A stretch of 23,102 nt of DNA from an uncultured Eubacteriales bacterium (lineage in GTDB: Bacteria; Bacillota; Clostridia; Oscillospirales; Oscillospiraceae). The notes below the pieces were generated by a model. The model was not told the DNA's origin, made no database searches, and worked only from the letters and a program-made list of their open reading frames with translations. Below are positions 13,825-21,105 of the stretch, piece by piece. Position numbers and translations under genes: made by a program. Positions within the stretch are counted from its first letter, which is position 1; every line of letters starts with the position of its first letter. The stretch spans positions 1-23,102 of the forward strand of contig CABUJV010000031.1 in the NCBI GenBank assembly GCA_902492005.1. Direction: 5' to 3'.

Positions 13825-15087
13825 GTGTCCAGCCTGAAATACTGGATTTGGCTTGCCACCCGGCAGGGGGCGTCCCCGGTCCGGACCCTCCGGGTACTGG
13901 AGCAGTTCGGCAGTCCCGAGGGGGCCTACTTCGCCGATCCGGAGGAATACGGCCTGCTGACCGGCGTACCGGACAAGCTCCGCGCCGCCCTGGCGGACAA
14001 GTCTCTGTCGGAGGCCGAGGGCATCCTGGGCGAGTGTGAACGGCTGGGGCTGCGGGTGCTGACGCTGCAGGATGCGGAATACCCGGAGCGTCTGCGGCAG
14101 ATTCCCGACCCGCCGGCGGTGCTCTACCTGCGGGGCCGGACCTTTGCCTTCGACGAAGAGGCGGCCATCGCCGTGGTGGGCGCCCGGAAGCCCACCCCCT
14201 ATGGGGTGAAGATGGCGGGCAAGCTGGGTTTGGAGCTGGCCCGGCAGGGGGCGCTGTTGGTCTCCGGCATCGCCCAGGGCCTGGACACCGCCGCCATCCA
14301 CGGCGCGCTCAAGGGGGGCGGGCCGGTGGTCTCGGTGCTGGGCGGCGGTGTGGATGTGGTTTACCCCAGGGAAAACCGCTTCCTTTACGAGGATGTGGCC
14401 GCCGCCGGAGCCCTTATCAGCGAGTATCCGCCGGGAACCGGCATCCAGGCCGGTCACTTTCCCGTGCGCAACCGCATCATCAGCGGCCTGAGCCTGGCGG
14501 TGGTGGCGGTGGAGTGCCGATGGAAGAGCGGCACCATGCGCACGGTGGAGCGGGCCCTGGACCAGGACCGGGACGTTTTTGCCGTGCCCGGTCCAGCGGA
14601 CGGCCCGATGAGCGAGGGGCCCAACCGGCTCATTCAGCAGGGGGCCGGTCTGGTGCGGTGCGGCTGGGATGTGCTCCGGGAGTATGCCGGGCGCTTTCCC
14701 GGCAAGCTCCGCAGTCCGGAGCCCCTGAGCCCCGCGGCCGAGGCGGCCCGGCTGGAGCCGCCGGAAGAGAAAAAAACGGAGATAAAAATCGCTGAAACTG
14801 ACAAAAAAGCGGTTGACAAGGTCCCCGAGAGGGCATATATTGACCTAAGTGCGCACCCCGAGGCGCTGACCGACGATCAGCGCGACGTGCTGGCGGCTCT
14901 GGAGGAGCGGCCGCTCCTGGCCGACGATCTGGTGGAGCGGACCCAGATTCCGGCCAGACGGGTGCTCTCCGCGCTGACGCTGCTGCAGGTGCAGGGCTAT
15001 GTGGCGGAGCGGCCGGGCAGGCGGTTTGAGGCGCTGGCCCGGGTGAAGATCCCGGAAGTGCGTTCCGGACGAAAGCCGTCCGTGTGA
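13825..15087 (+). CDS. dprA: DNA processing protein DprA (Smf)
   Basis: 420 residues. An N-terminal helical part (about 1-80) precedes the Rossmann-like DprA core (about 85-290): VVGARKPTPYGVKMA, SGIAQGLDTAAIHGAL, LGGGVDVVYPRENRFLY, FPVRNRIISGLSLAVVAVE and VFAVPGP. A charged linker (about 300-345) leads to a C-terminal winged-helix domain (about 346-405). DprA loads RecA on single-stranded DNA during transformation. The segment after VVAVE reads CRWKSGTMRTVERAL, whereas most relatives have a pattern near SGSLITA, so this motif is somewhat divergent. The GTG at 13825 is chosen because GAGGAGG precedes it; the frame is open from 13786, but that would overlap the upstream gene. The linker-coding DNA contains a consensus promoter (14813-14841). 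It is followed by topA and trmFO, as in Bacillus. Confidence 0.95.
   Translation: MSSLKYWIWLATRQGASPVRTLRVLEQFGSPEGAYFADPEEYGLLTGVPDKLRAALADKSLSEAEGILGECERLGLRVLTLQDAEYPERLRQIPDPPAVLYLRGRTFAFDEEAAIAVVGARKPTPYGVKMAGKLGLELARQGALLVSGIAQGLDTAAIHGALKGGGPVVSVLGGGVDVVYPRENRFLYEDVAAAGALISEYPPGTGIQAGHFPVRNRIISGLSLAVVAVECRWKSGTMRTVERALDQDRDVFAVPGPADGPMSEGPNRLIQQGAGLVRCGWDVLREYAGRFPGKLRSPEPLSPAAEAARLEPPEEKKTEIKIAETDKKAVDKVPERAYIDLSAHPEALTDDQRDVLAALEERPLLADDLVERTQIPARRVLSALTLLQVQGYVAERPGRRFEALARVKIPEVRSGRKPSV
14813..14841 (+). promoter_or_regulatory. Intragenic sigma-A promoter inside dprA, likely for topA
   Basis: TTGACA (14813-14818) and TATATT (14836-14841) are 17 bp apart, in the locally AT-rich, lysine-rich linker region of dprA. 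The predicted transcript starts near 14848, about 263 bases before the topA GTG. The -35 is perfect and the -10 matches five of six. Confidence 0.7.
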
Positions 15088-15110
15088 AAATAAAACCATG
15101 GAGGTAAACT

Positions 15111-17459
15111 GTGGCGAAATCGAACTTAGTCATTGTAGAATCTCCGGCCAAGGCCAAGACCATCGGCAAATACCTTGGACCGGATTATCAGGTCAAGGCG
15201 TCCATGGGCCACGTCCGGGACCTGCCCAAAAGCAAGATCGGCGTGGATGTAGAGCACGGCTTTGTACCGGACTACCAGCCCATCAAAGGGAAGGAGGAGG
15301 TCATCTCCGACCTGAAAAAGGCGGCCAAGCAGAGTGACAAGGTCTTTCTGGCCACCGACCCGGACCGGGAGGGGGAGGCCATCTCCTGGCATCTCAAGGA
15401 GCTTTTGAAGCTGCCCGACGAGCGCACTTACCGGGTTACCTTCAATGAGATCACCAAAAAAGTGGTCAACGAGTCCATCGCCGCCCCACGGGCCATTGAC
15501 CAGGACCTGGTGGACGCCCAGCAGGCCCGCCGCATCCTAGACCGCATCGTAGGCTACCAGCTCTCGCCGCTGCTATGGAAAAAAATCCGCCGCGGTCTGT
15601 CCGCCGGGCGGGTGCAGTCGGTGGCCACCCGGCTGGTGTGCGAGCGGGAGGAGGGGATTCGGGCCTTTCAGCCCCAGGAATACTGGTCCCTGGATGCCGG
15701 CCTCAGCCGCATTTCCCCCAATCTTGGGGCCTTTTCCGCCGCCTTCTACGGCGCGGAGAAGAAGCAGGAGCTCCACAGCCAGGAGGAGGTCCGGACCGTC
15801 AGCGACGCCGTGAAGGCGGTTCCCTTTGTCGTGAAGAGCGTCAAGCGCCAGGACAAGACCCGCAATCCCGCGCCGCCCTTCATCACCTCCACCCTCCAGC
15901 AGGAGGCCAGCCGTAAGCTGGGTATGACGCCCCGGCGGACCATGGCGGTGGCCCAGCAGCTCTACGAGGGCGTGGACATTCAGGGCGAGGGCACCGTGGG
16001 CCTCATTACCTATATGCGTACCGACTCCCTGCGCCTGTCTGAGGAGGCACTGGCGGCCGCCCGGGAGCTGATCGTCAGCCGCTACGGCAAGGACTATTAC
16101 CCGGACAAGACCCGGCATTACAAGACCAAATCCGGGGCCCAGGACGCCCACGAGGCCATCCGGCCCTCCGACGTGCGCCTGACTCCCGAGGACATCAAGA
16201 AGGACCTGACCAGCGAACAATACCGGCTCTACAAGCTGATCTGGAGCCGTTTTTTGGCCTGCCAGATGGCCTCCGCGGTCTATGACAGCGTGGCCATCGA
16301 GGTGGAGTCTGCGGGCTACCGCTTCCGGGCCAACCACTCTTCCCTGAAGTTTTCCGGCTTCACCGCCGTGTATGTGGAGGGCAGGGACGAGGACGAGGAG
16401 AAGGTCCAGTCCCCCCTGCCCGACCTGAAGGAAGGGGAGGCGCTGGCGCTGAAGGAGCTCAAGCCCGAGCAGCACTTCACGCAGCCCCCCGCCCGGTACA
16501 CCGAGGCCACCCTCATCAAGGCGCTGGAGGAGAAGGGCATCGGCCGCCCGTCCACCTACGCCCCCACCATCTCCACCATCCTGGACCGGGAGTATGTGGT
16601 GAAGGAGGGCAAATACCTGCGCACCACCCCGCTGGGGGAGGTGGTTACCGGCCTGATGAAGGACAAATTCCCCGACATCGTGGACACCGCCTTCACCGCC
16701 CAGATGGAGGAGCAGCTTGACCAGGTGGAGGAGGGCAGGGAGAAGTGGAAGGACCTGCTCGCCGGGTTCTACGGCGGCTTTCAGGAGGAGCTGGCCCGGG
16801 CGGAGCAGGACCTGGACGGGGAGCGCATCAAGGTCCCCGACGAGGTCTCCGACGTGATTTGCCCCCTGTGCGGGCGCAATTTGGTCTATAAGTCTGGCCG
16901 GTTCGGACGTTTCCTGGCCTGCCCCGGCTGGCCCGAGTGCTCTCACACCCAGCCCATCGTGGTGGAGATGCCGGGCAAATGCCCCAAGTGCGGCGGCCGC
17001 ATCCTGAAAAAGACCTCCCGGAAGGGGTACGCCTACTACGGCTGCGAGTTCAACTCCAGCAAGGACGAGAGCAAAAGGTGCGACTTCATGACCTGGGACG
17101 TGCCGGTGAAGGACAACTGTCCTGAGTGCGGCTGGACGATGTTCAAGAAGTCGGGCCGTGGGTTCAAGAAGCCCTTCTGTATCAATCCGGACTGCGGCAA
17201 CTTCACGCCGGAGGACAAGAGGGGCGGCTATAAGAAAAAGCCCGCCGCCGAGCCCGCGGCGGAGGCCGGGGCGGGCGGCGAGAGCGCTGCCGGGACGGCG
17301 GAGGAGCCCAAGACCGCGAAAAAGGCCCCGGCCAAGAAAGCTGCAGCCAAGAAGCCCGCCGCAGCCAAGAAGCCCGCCGCAGCCAAGAAGCCCGCCGCAG
17401 CCAAGAAGACTACCGCCGCAAAGAAGACGGCGGCCAAAAAGGCCGCCGAAGAGGCATGA
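15111..17459 (+). CDS. topA: DNA topoisomerase I (type IA)
   Basis: 782 residues. It relaxes negative supercoils through a tyrosine-DNA link. The TOPRIM domain is at the N terminus: VIVESPAKAKTIGKYLG (7-23, with Glu10) and TDPDREGEA (82-90). The active tyrosine is residue 301 in GLITYMRTDS. Later motifs such as EEKGIGRPSTYAPTIS (about 475-490) fit the family. From about 584 there are three four-cysteine zinc-ribbon units, beginning CPLCG, CPKCG and CPECG. A low-complexity Ala/Lys/Pro tail follows (about 708-782), probably a DNA-binding extension. The GTG at 15111 has GGAGGT five bases upstream. The stop overlaps the trmFO start (ATGA). Transcription probably starts within dprA. Confidence 0.98.
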   Translation: MAKSNLVIVESPAKAKTIGKYLGPDYQVKASMGHVRDLPKSKIGVDVEHGFVPDYQPIKGKEEVISDLKKAAKQSDKVFLATDPDREGEAISWHLKELLKLPDERTYRVTFNEITKKVVNESIAAPRAIDQDLVDAQQARRILDRIVGYQLSPLLWKKIRRGLSAGRVQSVATRLVCEREEGIRAFQPQEYWSLDAGLSRISPNLGAFSAAFYGAEKKQELHSQEEVRTVSDAVKAVPFVVKSVKRQDKTRNPAPPFITSTLQQEASRKLGMTPRRTMAVAQQLYEGVDIQGEGTVGLITYMRTDSLRLSEEALAAARELIVSRYGKDYYPDKTRHYKTKSGAQDAHEAIRPSDVRLTPEDIKKDLTSEQYRLYKLIWSRFLACQMASAVYDSVAIEVESAGYRFRANHSSLKFSGFTAVYVEGRDEDEEKVQSPLPDLKEGEALALKELKPEQHFTQPPARYTEATLIKALEEKGIGRPSTYAPTISTILDREYVVKEGKYLRTTPLGEVVTGLMKDKFPDIVDTAFTAQMEEQLDQVEEGREKWKDLLAGFYGGFQEELARAEQDLDGERIKVPDEVSDVICPLCGRNLVYKSGRFGRFLACPGWPECSHTQPIVVEMPGKCPKCGGRILKKTSRKGYAYYGCEFNSSKDESKRCDFMTWDVPVKDNCPECGWTMFKKSGRGFKKPFCINPDCGNFTPEDKRGGYKKKPAAEPAAEAGAGGESAAGTAEEPKTAKKAPAKKAAAKKPAAAKKPAAAKKPAAAKKTTAAKKTAAKKAAEEA
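17343..17408 (+). repeat. 18-bp tandem repeat in the topA tail
   Basis: Three perfect copies of an 18-base unit (GCAGCCAAGAAGCCCGCC at 17343-17360, 17361-17378 and 17379-17396) plus 12 bases of a fourth. Each encodes AAKKPA. It resembles lysine-rich tails of histone H1-like proteins. Copy number could vary by slippage without shifting the frame. Confidence 0.9.
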
Positions 17460-18766
17460 GTATGGAGCCTGTGGTCGTGATCGGCGCGGGACTGGCGGGC
17501 TGCGAGGCGGCCTGGCAGCTTGCCGGCCGGGGCATCCCCGTGGTCCTGCATGAGATGAAACCGGAGAAGAGGACCCCCGCCCACCACGCGCCGGAGTTTG
17601 CCGAGCTGGTGTGCTCCAATTCCCTGCGTTCCGACCAGCTAGAGAACGCGGTGGGGCTTTTGAAGGAGGAACTGCGCCGCGGCGGCTCCCTGATCTTGGC
17701 CTGCGCCGACGCCCACCGGGTGGAGGCGGGAGGAGCTCTGGCGGTGGACCGCCACGCCTTTTCCAGGGCGGTCACCGAGCAAGTCCGCAGCCACCCCCTT
17801 ATCACCGTGGAAGAGGGGGAGGTGAAGCGGATCCCCGACCGCGGCCCGGTTATTGTAGCCTCCGGCCCTCTGACCTCCGAGGCCCTCAGCGCGGAGATCG
17901 GGCGGCTGTTTCCCGGGAGCCGCTATTTGAATTTTTACGACGCGGCGGCCCCTCTGGTGACCTTTGAGAGCGTGGACATGGACCAGGCCTGGTTTGCCTC
18001 CCGCTACGACAAGGGGACGGCGGATTATATCAACTGCGCCCTCAGCGAGGAGGAGTACGCCGCCTTCTGGCGGGAGCTGTGCGCCGCCCAGGAGGCGGAG
18101 GTCCACGGCTTTGAGGACAAGAGCGTGTTTGAGGGCTGCATGCCCGTGGAGGTCATGGCCCGGCGGGGGACGGACACGCTGCGCTACGGCCCCTTGAAGC
18201 CCAAGGGCCTGCGGGACCCCAGGACGGGACAGACCCCTTACGCGGTAGTGCAGCTGCGCAAGGACAACGCGGACGGTACCATTTACAACCTGGTGGGTTT
18301 TCAGACTCACCTGAAGTGGCCGGAGCAGAGGCGGGTGTTCTCCATGATCCCCGCCCTGAAAAATGCCGAGTTCGTCCGCTACGGGGTCATGCACCGCAAC
18401 ACCTACCTGGATTCCCCCCGGCTGCTGGACCGCTATTACCGGGTGAGGGGCAACGAGCGGGTGATGTTCGCCGGGCAGATCACCGGAGTGGAGGGCTATG
18501 TGGAGTCCACCGCTTCCGGCTTCCTGTGCGCCGTGGAGCTGGCCCGCAGGCTGCGGGACAAGCCCCCGGTGGATTTCCCCAAGGAGACCGCCCTCGGGGC
18601 TCTGGCCCTCTATGTGAGCAACGAGAGCGTGGCGGACTTTCAGCCCATGAACGTGAATTTCGGCATCATTCCGCCCCTGGACCACCGGGTCAAGGGCAAG
18701 CGGAACAAAAATGCCGCGCTGTCCCAGCGTTCGCTGGGGCTTTTGGAGACTCTGGACTGGGCCTGA
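17456..18766 (+). CDS. trmFO: Methylenetetrahydrofolate--tRNA-(uracil-5-)-methyltransferase TrmFO
   Basis: 436 residues, typical for TrmFO. It makes 5-methyluridine at position 54 of tRNA using methylenetetrahydrofolate and FADH2. The FAD-binding start is VVVIGAGLAGCEAAWQLA (6-23). Cys53 in AELVCSNSLRSD and Cys228 in VFEGCMPVEVMARRG match the two functional cysteines known in the Bacillus enzyme (Cys53 and Cys226). The C-terminal VEGYVESTASGFL is also typical. The ATG at 17456 overlaps the topA stop as ATGA, a sign of translational coupling; an in-frame ATG at 17462 is an alternative. The order dprA-topA-trmFO matches Bacillus, but here plsX follows in place of xerC/codV and codY. Confidence 0.97.
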   Translation: MSMEPVVVIGAGLAGCEAAWQLAGRGIPVVLHEMKPEKRTPAHHAPEFAELVCSNSLRSDQLENAVGLLKEELRRGGSLILACADAHRVEAGGALAVDRHAFSRAVTEQVRSHPLITVEEGEVKRIPDRGPVIVASGPLTSEALSAEIGRLFPGSRYLNFYDAAAPLVTFESVDMDQAWFASRYDKGTADYINCALSEEEYAAFWRELCAAQEAEVHGFEDKSVFEGCMPVEVMARRGTDTLRYGPLKPKGLRDPRTGQTPYAVVQLRKDNADGTIYNLVGFQTHLKWPEQRRVFSMIPALKNAEFVRYGVMHRNTYLDSPRLLDRYYRVRGNERVMFAGQITGVEGYVESTASGFLCAVELARRLRDKPPVDFPKETALGALALYVSNESVADFQPMNVNFGIIPPLDHRVKGKRNKNAALSQRSLGLLETLDWA

Positions 18767-18803
18767 GGAACGAGAAATAGATGGAACAGAGAGAAGGTAT
18801 GCT

Positions 18804-19850
18804 ATGAAGATCATCGTGGACGCCATGGGCGGCGACAATGCCCCTGCCTGCAACGTCAAGGGCGCGCTGGACGCGGTGAAGGAGCTGGGCGTGGAGGTGG
18901 TCCTGGTGGGCCGCGGGGAGGACATCCTCCAGTGCCTCAGGGACAACGGCGTGGCCGACCTGCCCGCCGGGGTGGAGATCGCCCACGCCGACCAGGTGGT
19001 GGAGATGTGCGACAACCCCGCCACCGCCTTCAAGGAGAAGAAGAATTCCTCCCTCACCGTGGGCCTCAATATGCTCAAGGAGGGCAGAGGGGACGCCTTC
19101 GTCTCTGCCGGCAGCACCGGGGCCCTGCTCTCCGCCGCCACGCTGCTGGTCAAGCGCATCAAGGGCGTCCGCCGGGCCGCCATGGCCCCCGTGGTCCCCA
19201 CCGGCAAGGGGGGGGCTGTCCTCGTCGACTGCGGCGCCACGGCCGAGTGCACTCCGGAGTATCTGCTCCAGTTTGCCTTCATGGGCTCCTACTACGCCGA
19301 GCACGTGCTGGGCCGCCCCGAGCCCCGGGTGGGTCTGCTGAACATCGGGGCCGAGCCCACCAAGGGCACCGGCCTGCAGCGGGAGGCCCACCGGCTCCTG
19401 AAGGAGGCGGGGGATGCCGGCCGCATCCATTTCGTGGGCAATGTGGAGGCCCGGGAGGCGGTCTACGGCGAGGTGGACGTTATCGTGTCCGACGGATACT
19501 CCGGAAATATTTTTCTCAAGACCATGGAGGGCACCGGCGGCTTTCTGGCCGGGGAGCTCAAGGGCATGTTTAAGAAGAACCTGATCACCAAGCTGGGGGC
19601 CCTGTGCGTCAAGGACGGCATCGACCACTTCAAAAAGCTGTTGGATTCCGGCGAGGTGGGGGGCACACCGCTGGTGGGGATCTGCAAGCCGGTCATCAAG
19701 GCCCACGGCTCCTCCGACGCCTTTGCCATCAAGAACGCCATCCGTCAGGCGGCGGGCTTCGCCTCCTCCGGACTCATCGAAGACATCGCGGAGAACATCG
19801 CGTACATGCGCCTGCCGGCGGGGGACAAGAGCGGGGCGGCAGCGGATTGA
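18804..19850 (+). CDS. plsX: Phosphate acyltransferase PlsX
   Basis: 348 residues, within the usual 330-350. It converts acyl-ACP to acyl-phosphate, the donor for PlsY in the first step of phospholipid synthesis; it is a peripheral membrane enzyme. The N terminus MKIIVDAMGGDNAP is diagnostic, and later motifs include FVSAGSTGALLSAATLLVKR, NIGAEPTKGTG and VSDGYSGNIFLKTMEGTG. The ATG at 18804 is set by this N terminus, with AGAGAAGG upstream; the frame is open from 18711, but that overlaps trmFO. It lies 37 bases after trmFO with no visible promoter, so it is probably transcribed with topA-trmFO. No FapR-like operator was recognised. A terminator lies about 60 bases after the stop. Confidence 0.97.
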   Translation: MKIIVDAMGGDNAPACNVKGALDAVKELGVEVVLVGRGEDILQCLRDNGVADLPAGVEIAHADQVVEMCDNPATAFKEKKNSSLTVGLNMLKEGRGDAFVSAGSTGALLSAATLLVKRIKGVRRAAMAPVVPTGKGGAVLVDCGATAECTPEYLLQFAFMGSYYAEHVLGRPEPRVGLLNIGAEPTKGTGLQREAHRLLKEAGDAGRIHFVGNVEAREAVYGEVDVIVSDGYSGNIFLKTMEGTGGFLAGELKGMFKKNLITKLGALCVKDGIDHFKKLLDSGEVGGTPLVGICKPVIKAHGSSDAFAIKNAIRQAAGFASSGLIEDIAENIAYMRLPAGDKSGAAAD

Positions 19851-19912
19851 ACCGTTATAAAAACTGTTTTTGTGGTCTTTTAGGCAAAAAATCTGCACCC
19901 GGAAGAGAAAAA

Positions 19913-19935
19913 CGGCGTCCCGCGCCGCATTTTTT
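19913..19935 (+). terminator. Rho-independent terminator after plsX
   Basis: A short GC stem, CGGCG (19913-19917) with CGCCG (19923-19927), loop TCCCG, is followed by CA and six T (19930-19935). A run of A precedes it, so the T tract may extend the pairing. It separates plsX from the acpP promoter. Confidence 0.75.
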
Positions 19936-19968
19936 CTGAATTGTCCATAGAAAGCTGGAAAATATCTA

Positions 19969-19997
19969 TTGACACTTGGGAAAAATCTCCCTATTAT
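19969..19997 (+). promoter_or_regulatory. Sigma-A promoter of acpP
   Basis: TTGACA (19969-19974) and TATTAT (19992-19997) are 17 bp apart. The spacer contains the small inverted repeat GGGA (19978-19981) / TCCC (19988-19991). The transcript should start near 20004, about 32 bases before the ATG. A strong promoter suits the abundant acyl carrier protein. Confidence 0.88.
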
Positions 19998-20035
19998 GTG
20001 AGTGTAAAAACATCCCATGAAGGAGTCGAGTCAAT

Positions 20036-20272
20036 ATGATTTTCGAGAAACTGTGCGAGCTCATTTCCGAGCAGTTCGGCGTGGAAGCGGATACGATCAC
20101 GATGGATACCACTTTCGAGGATGACCTGGGCGCCGATTCCCTGGACATTGTGGAGCTGTCCATGGCTCTGGAGGAGGAGTTCGGCGTCTCTGAGATGGGC
20201 GAGGACGAGATTTCCGCCATTACCACGGTGGGAGACTTGGTGAATTACCTGCAGAACAAGCTGGACGCCTGA
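20036..20272 (+). CDS. acpP: Acyl carrier protein
   Basis: 78 residues, very acidic, the normal ACP size. It carries growing fatty acyl chains on a phosphopantetheine arm. The attachment serine is residue 35 in DDLGADSLDIVELSMALEEE, the invariant helix II motif. The ATG at 20036 follows AAGGAG. It stands apart: fabD and fabG, often between plsX and acpP in Firmicutes, are missing here. It has its own promoter and terminator, so it is likely mostly a single-gene transcript, with leak into rnc. Confidence 0.98.
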   Translation: MIFEKLCELISEQFGVEADTITMDTTFEDDLGADSLDIVELSMALEEEFGVSEMGEDEISAITTVGDLVNYLQNKLDA

Positions 20273-20300
20273 TTGGAAAGCAGTATTGGACGACACATGA

Positions 20301-20328
20301 AGGCCCCGCGGAAGCGGGGCCTCTCTTT
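20301..20328 (+). terminator. Rho-independent terminator between acpP and rnc
   Basis: A perfect 9-bp stem (20301-20309 with 20314-20322) has a GGAA tetraloop and is followed by CTCTTT. It ends 18 bases before the rnc start, so rnc probably depends on partial readthrough from acpP. Confidence 0.85.
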
Positions 20329-20345
20329 ATGACATGGAGGAAAAC

Positions 20346-21020
20346 ATGAAAAAGCTGGAGGAAAAGCTGGGCTATTCCTTCGGGAACCCGGCCCTGCTGG
20401 AAAACGCCCTGACCCATAGCTCCTATGCCAACGAGAACCGGGCGAAGGGGGAGACCAGCAATGAGCGGCTGGAGTTCCTGGGGGACTCGGTGCTGGGCAT
20501 GGTGGTGGCCGACTACCTGTTTCGCAGCCATCCGGACATGCCCGAGGGGGAGCTGACCCGCACCCGGGCCGCCCTGGTGTGTGAGGACAGTCTGGTGGAG
20601 GTGGCCGCCCAGTTGGAGCTGGGAAGTTATCTGAAGCTGGGCAGGGGCGAGGACGCGGGGGGCGGCCGCAGGCGGCCGTCCATCCAGGCCGACGCGGTGG
20701 AGGCCGTCATCGCGGCGGTCTACCTGGACGGAGGCATCGGCTCGGCCCGGAAGCTCATCACCAAGTTTATCCTGACGGACAACCGGCGGGAGCAGGGCGG
20801 CACCCGTGACTATAAGACGGCGCTCCAGGAGCTGGTCCAGCGGGAGAGCGGTCAGGTGCTCAGCTACCGGCTCACCGGCGAGAGCGGGCCTGACCACGCC
20901 AAGGTCTTTGCCGTGGCGGTGGACCTGAACGGCGCACCGGTGGGCGCCGGCGAGGGCAGGAGCAAGAAGGAAGCGGAGCAGATGGCGGCCAAGGCCGCGA
21001 TCCAGAAGCTGACCAGATAG
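20346..21020 (+). CDS. rnc: Ribonuclease III
   Basis: 224 residues, the usual RNase III length. It cuts double-stranded RNA in rRNA maturation and mRNA turnover. The catalytic domain has the signature NERLEFLGDSVL (39-50) with Glu40, Glu43 and Asp47, and the second acidic pair Asp116 and Glu119 in ADAVEAVIAAVYLDGG. The C-terminal double-stranded RNA-binding domain (about 152-222) begins DYKTALQELVQ and ends GRSKKEAEQMAAKAAIQKL. I chose the ATG at 20346 because GGAGG stands just before it; the in-frame ATG at 20334 has no ribosome site. It follows acpP, as in many bacteria, but the usual next gene smc is displaced by a transporter gene. Confidence 0.97.
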   Translation: MKKLEEKLGYSFGNPALLENALTHSSYANENRAKGETSNERLEFLGDSVLGMVVADYLFRSHPDMPEGELTRTRAALVCEDSLVEVAAQLELGSYLKLGRGEDAGGGRRRPSIQADAVEAVIAAVYLDGGIGSARKLITKFILTDNRREQGGTRDYKTALQELVQRESGQVLSYRLTGESGPDHAKVFAVAVDLNGAPVGAGEGRSKKEAEQMAAKAAIQKLTR

Positions 21021-21029
21021 CCGGAGAGG

Positions 21030-21051
21030 GGGCCGCCAAAGGCGGCGGCCC
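21030..21051 (+). terminator. GC hairpin after rnc, no T tract
   Basis: GGGCCGCC (21030-21037) pairs with GGCGGCCC (21044-21051), giving an 8-bp stem. No run of T follows, so it may only slow transcription or protect the rnc message end. The 85-base gap around it shows no convincing promoter for the transporter gene. Confidence 0.35.
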
Positions 21052-21105
21052 GGAGAGAGATCCCCCCCGCGCAGATCCAAAAACAAGGAAGTTGGAGGAC
21101 ACAAC

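Noticed and set aside
17639..19282. A 547-codon minus-strand frame opposite trmFO and plsX
   Set aside because: It crosses two well-supported plus-strand genes and the gap between them; it is a composition shadow.
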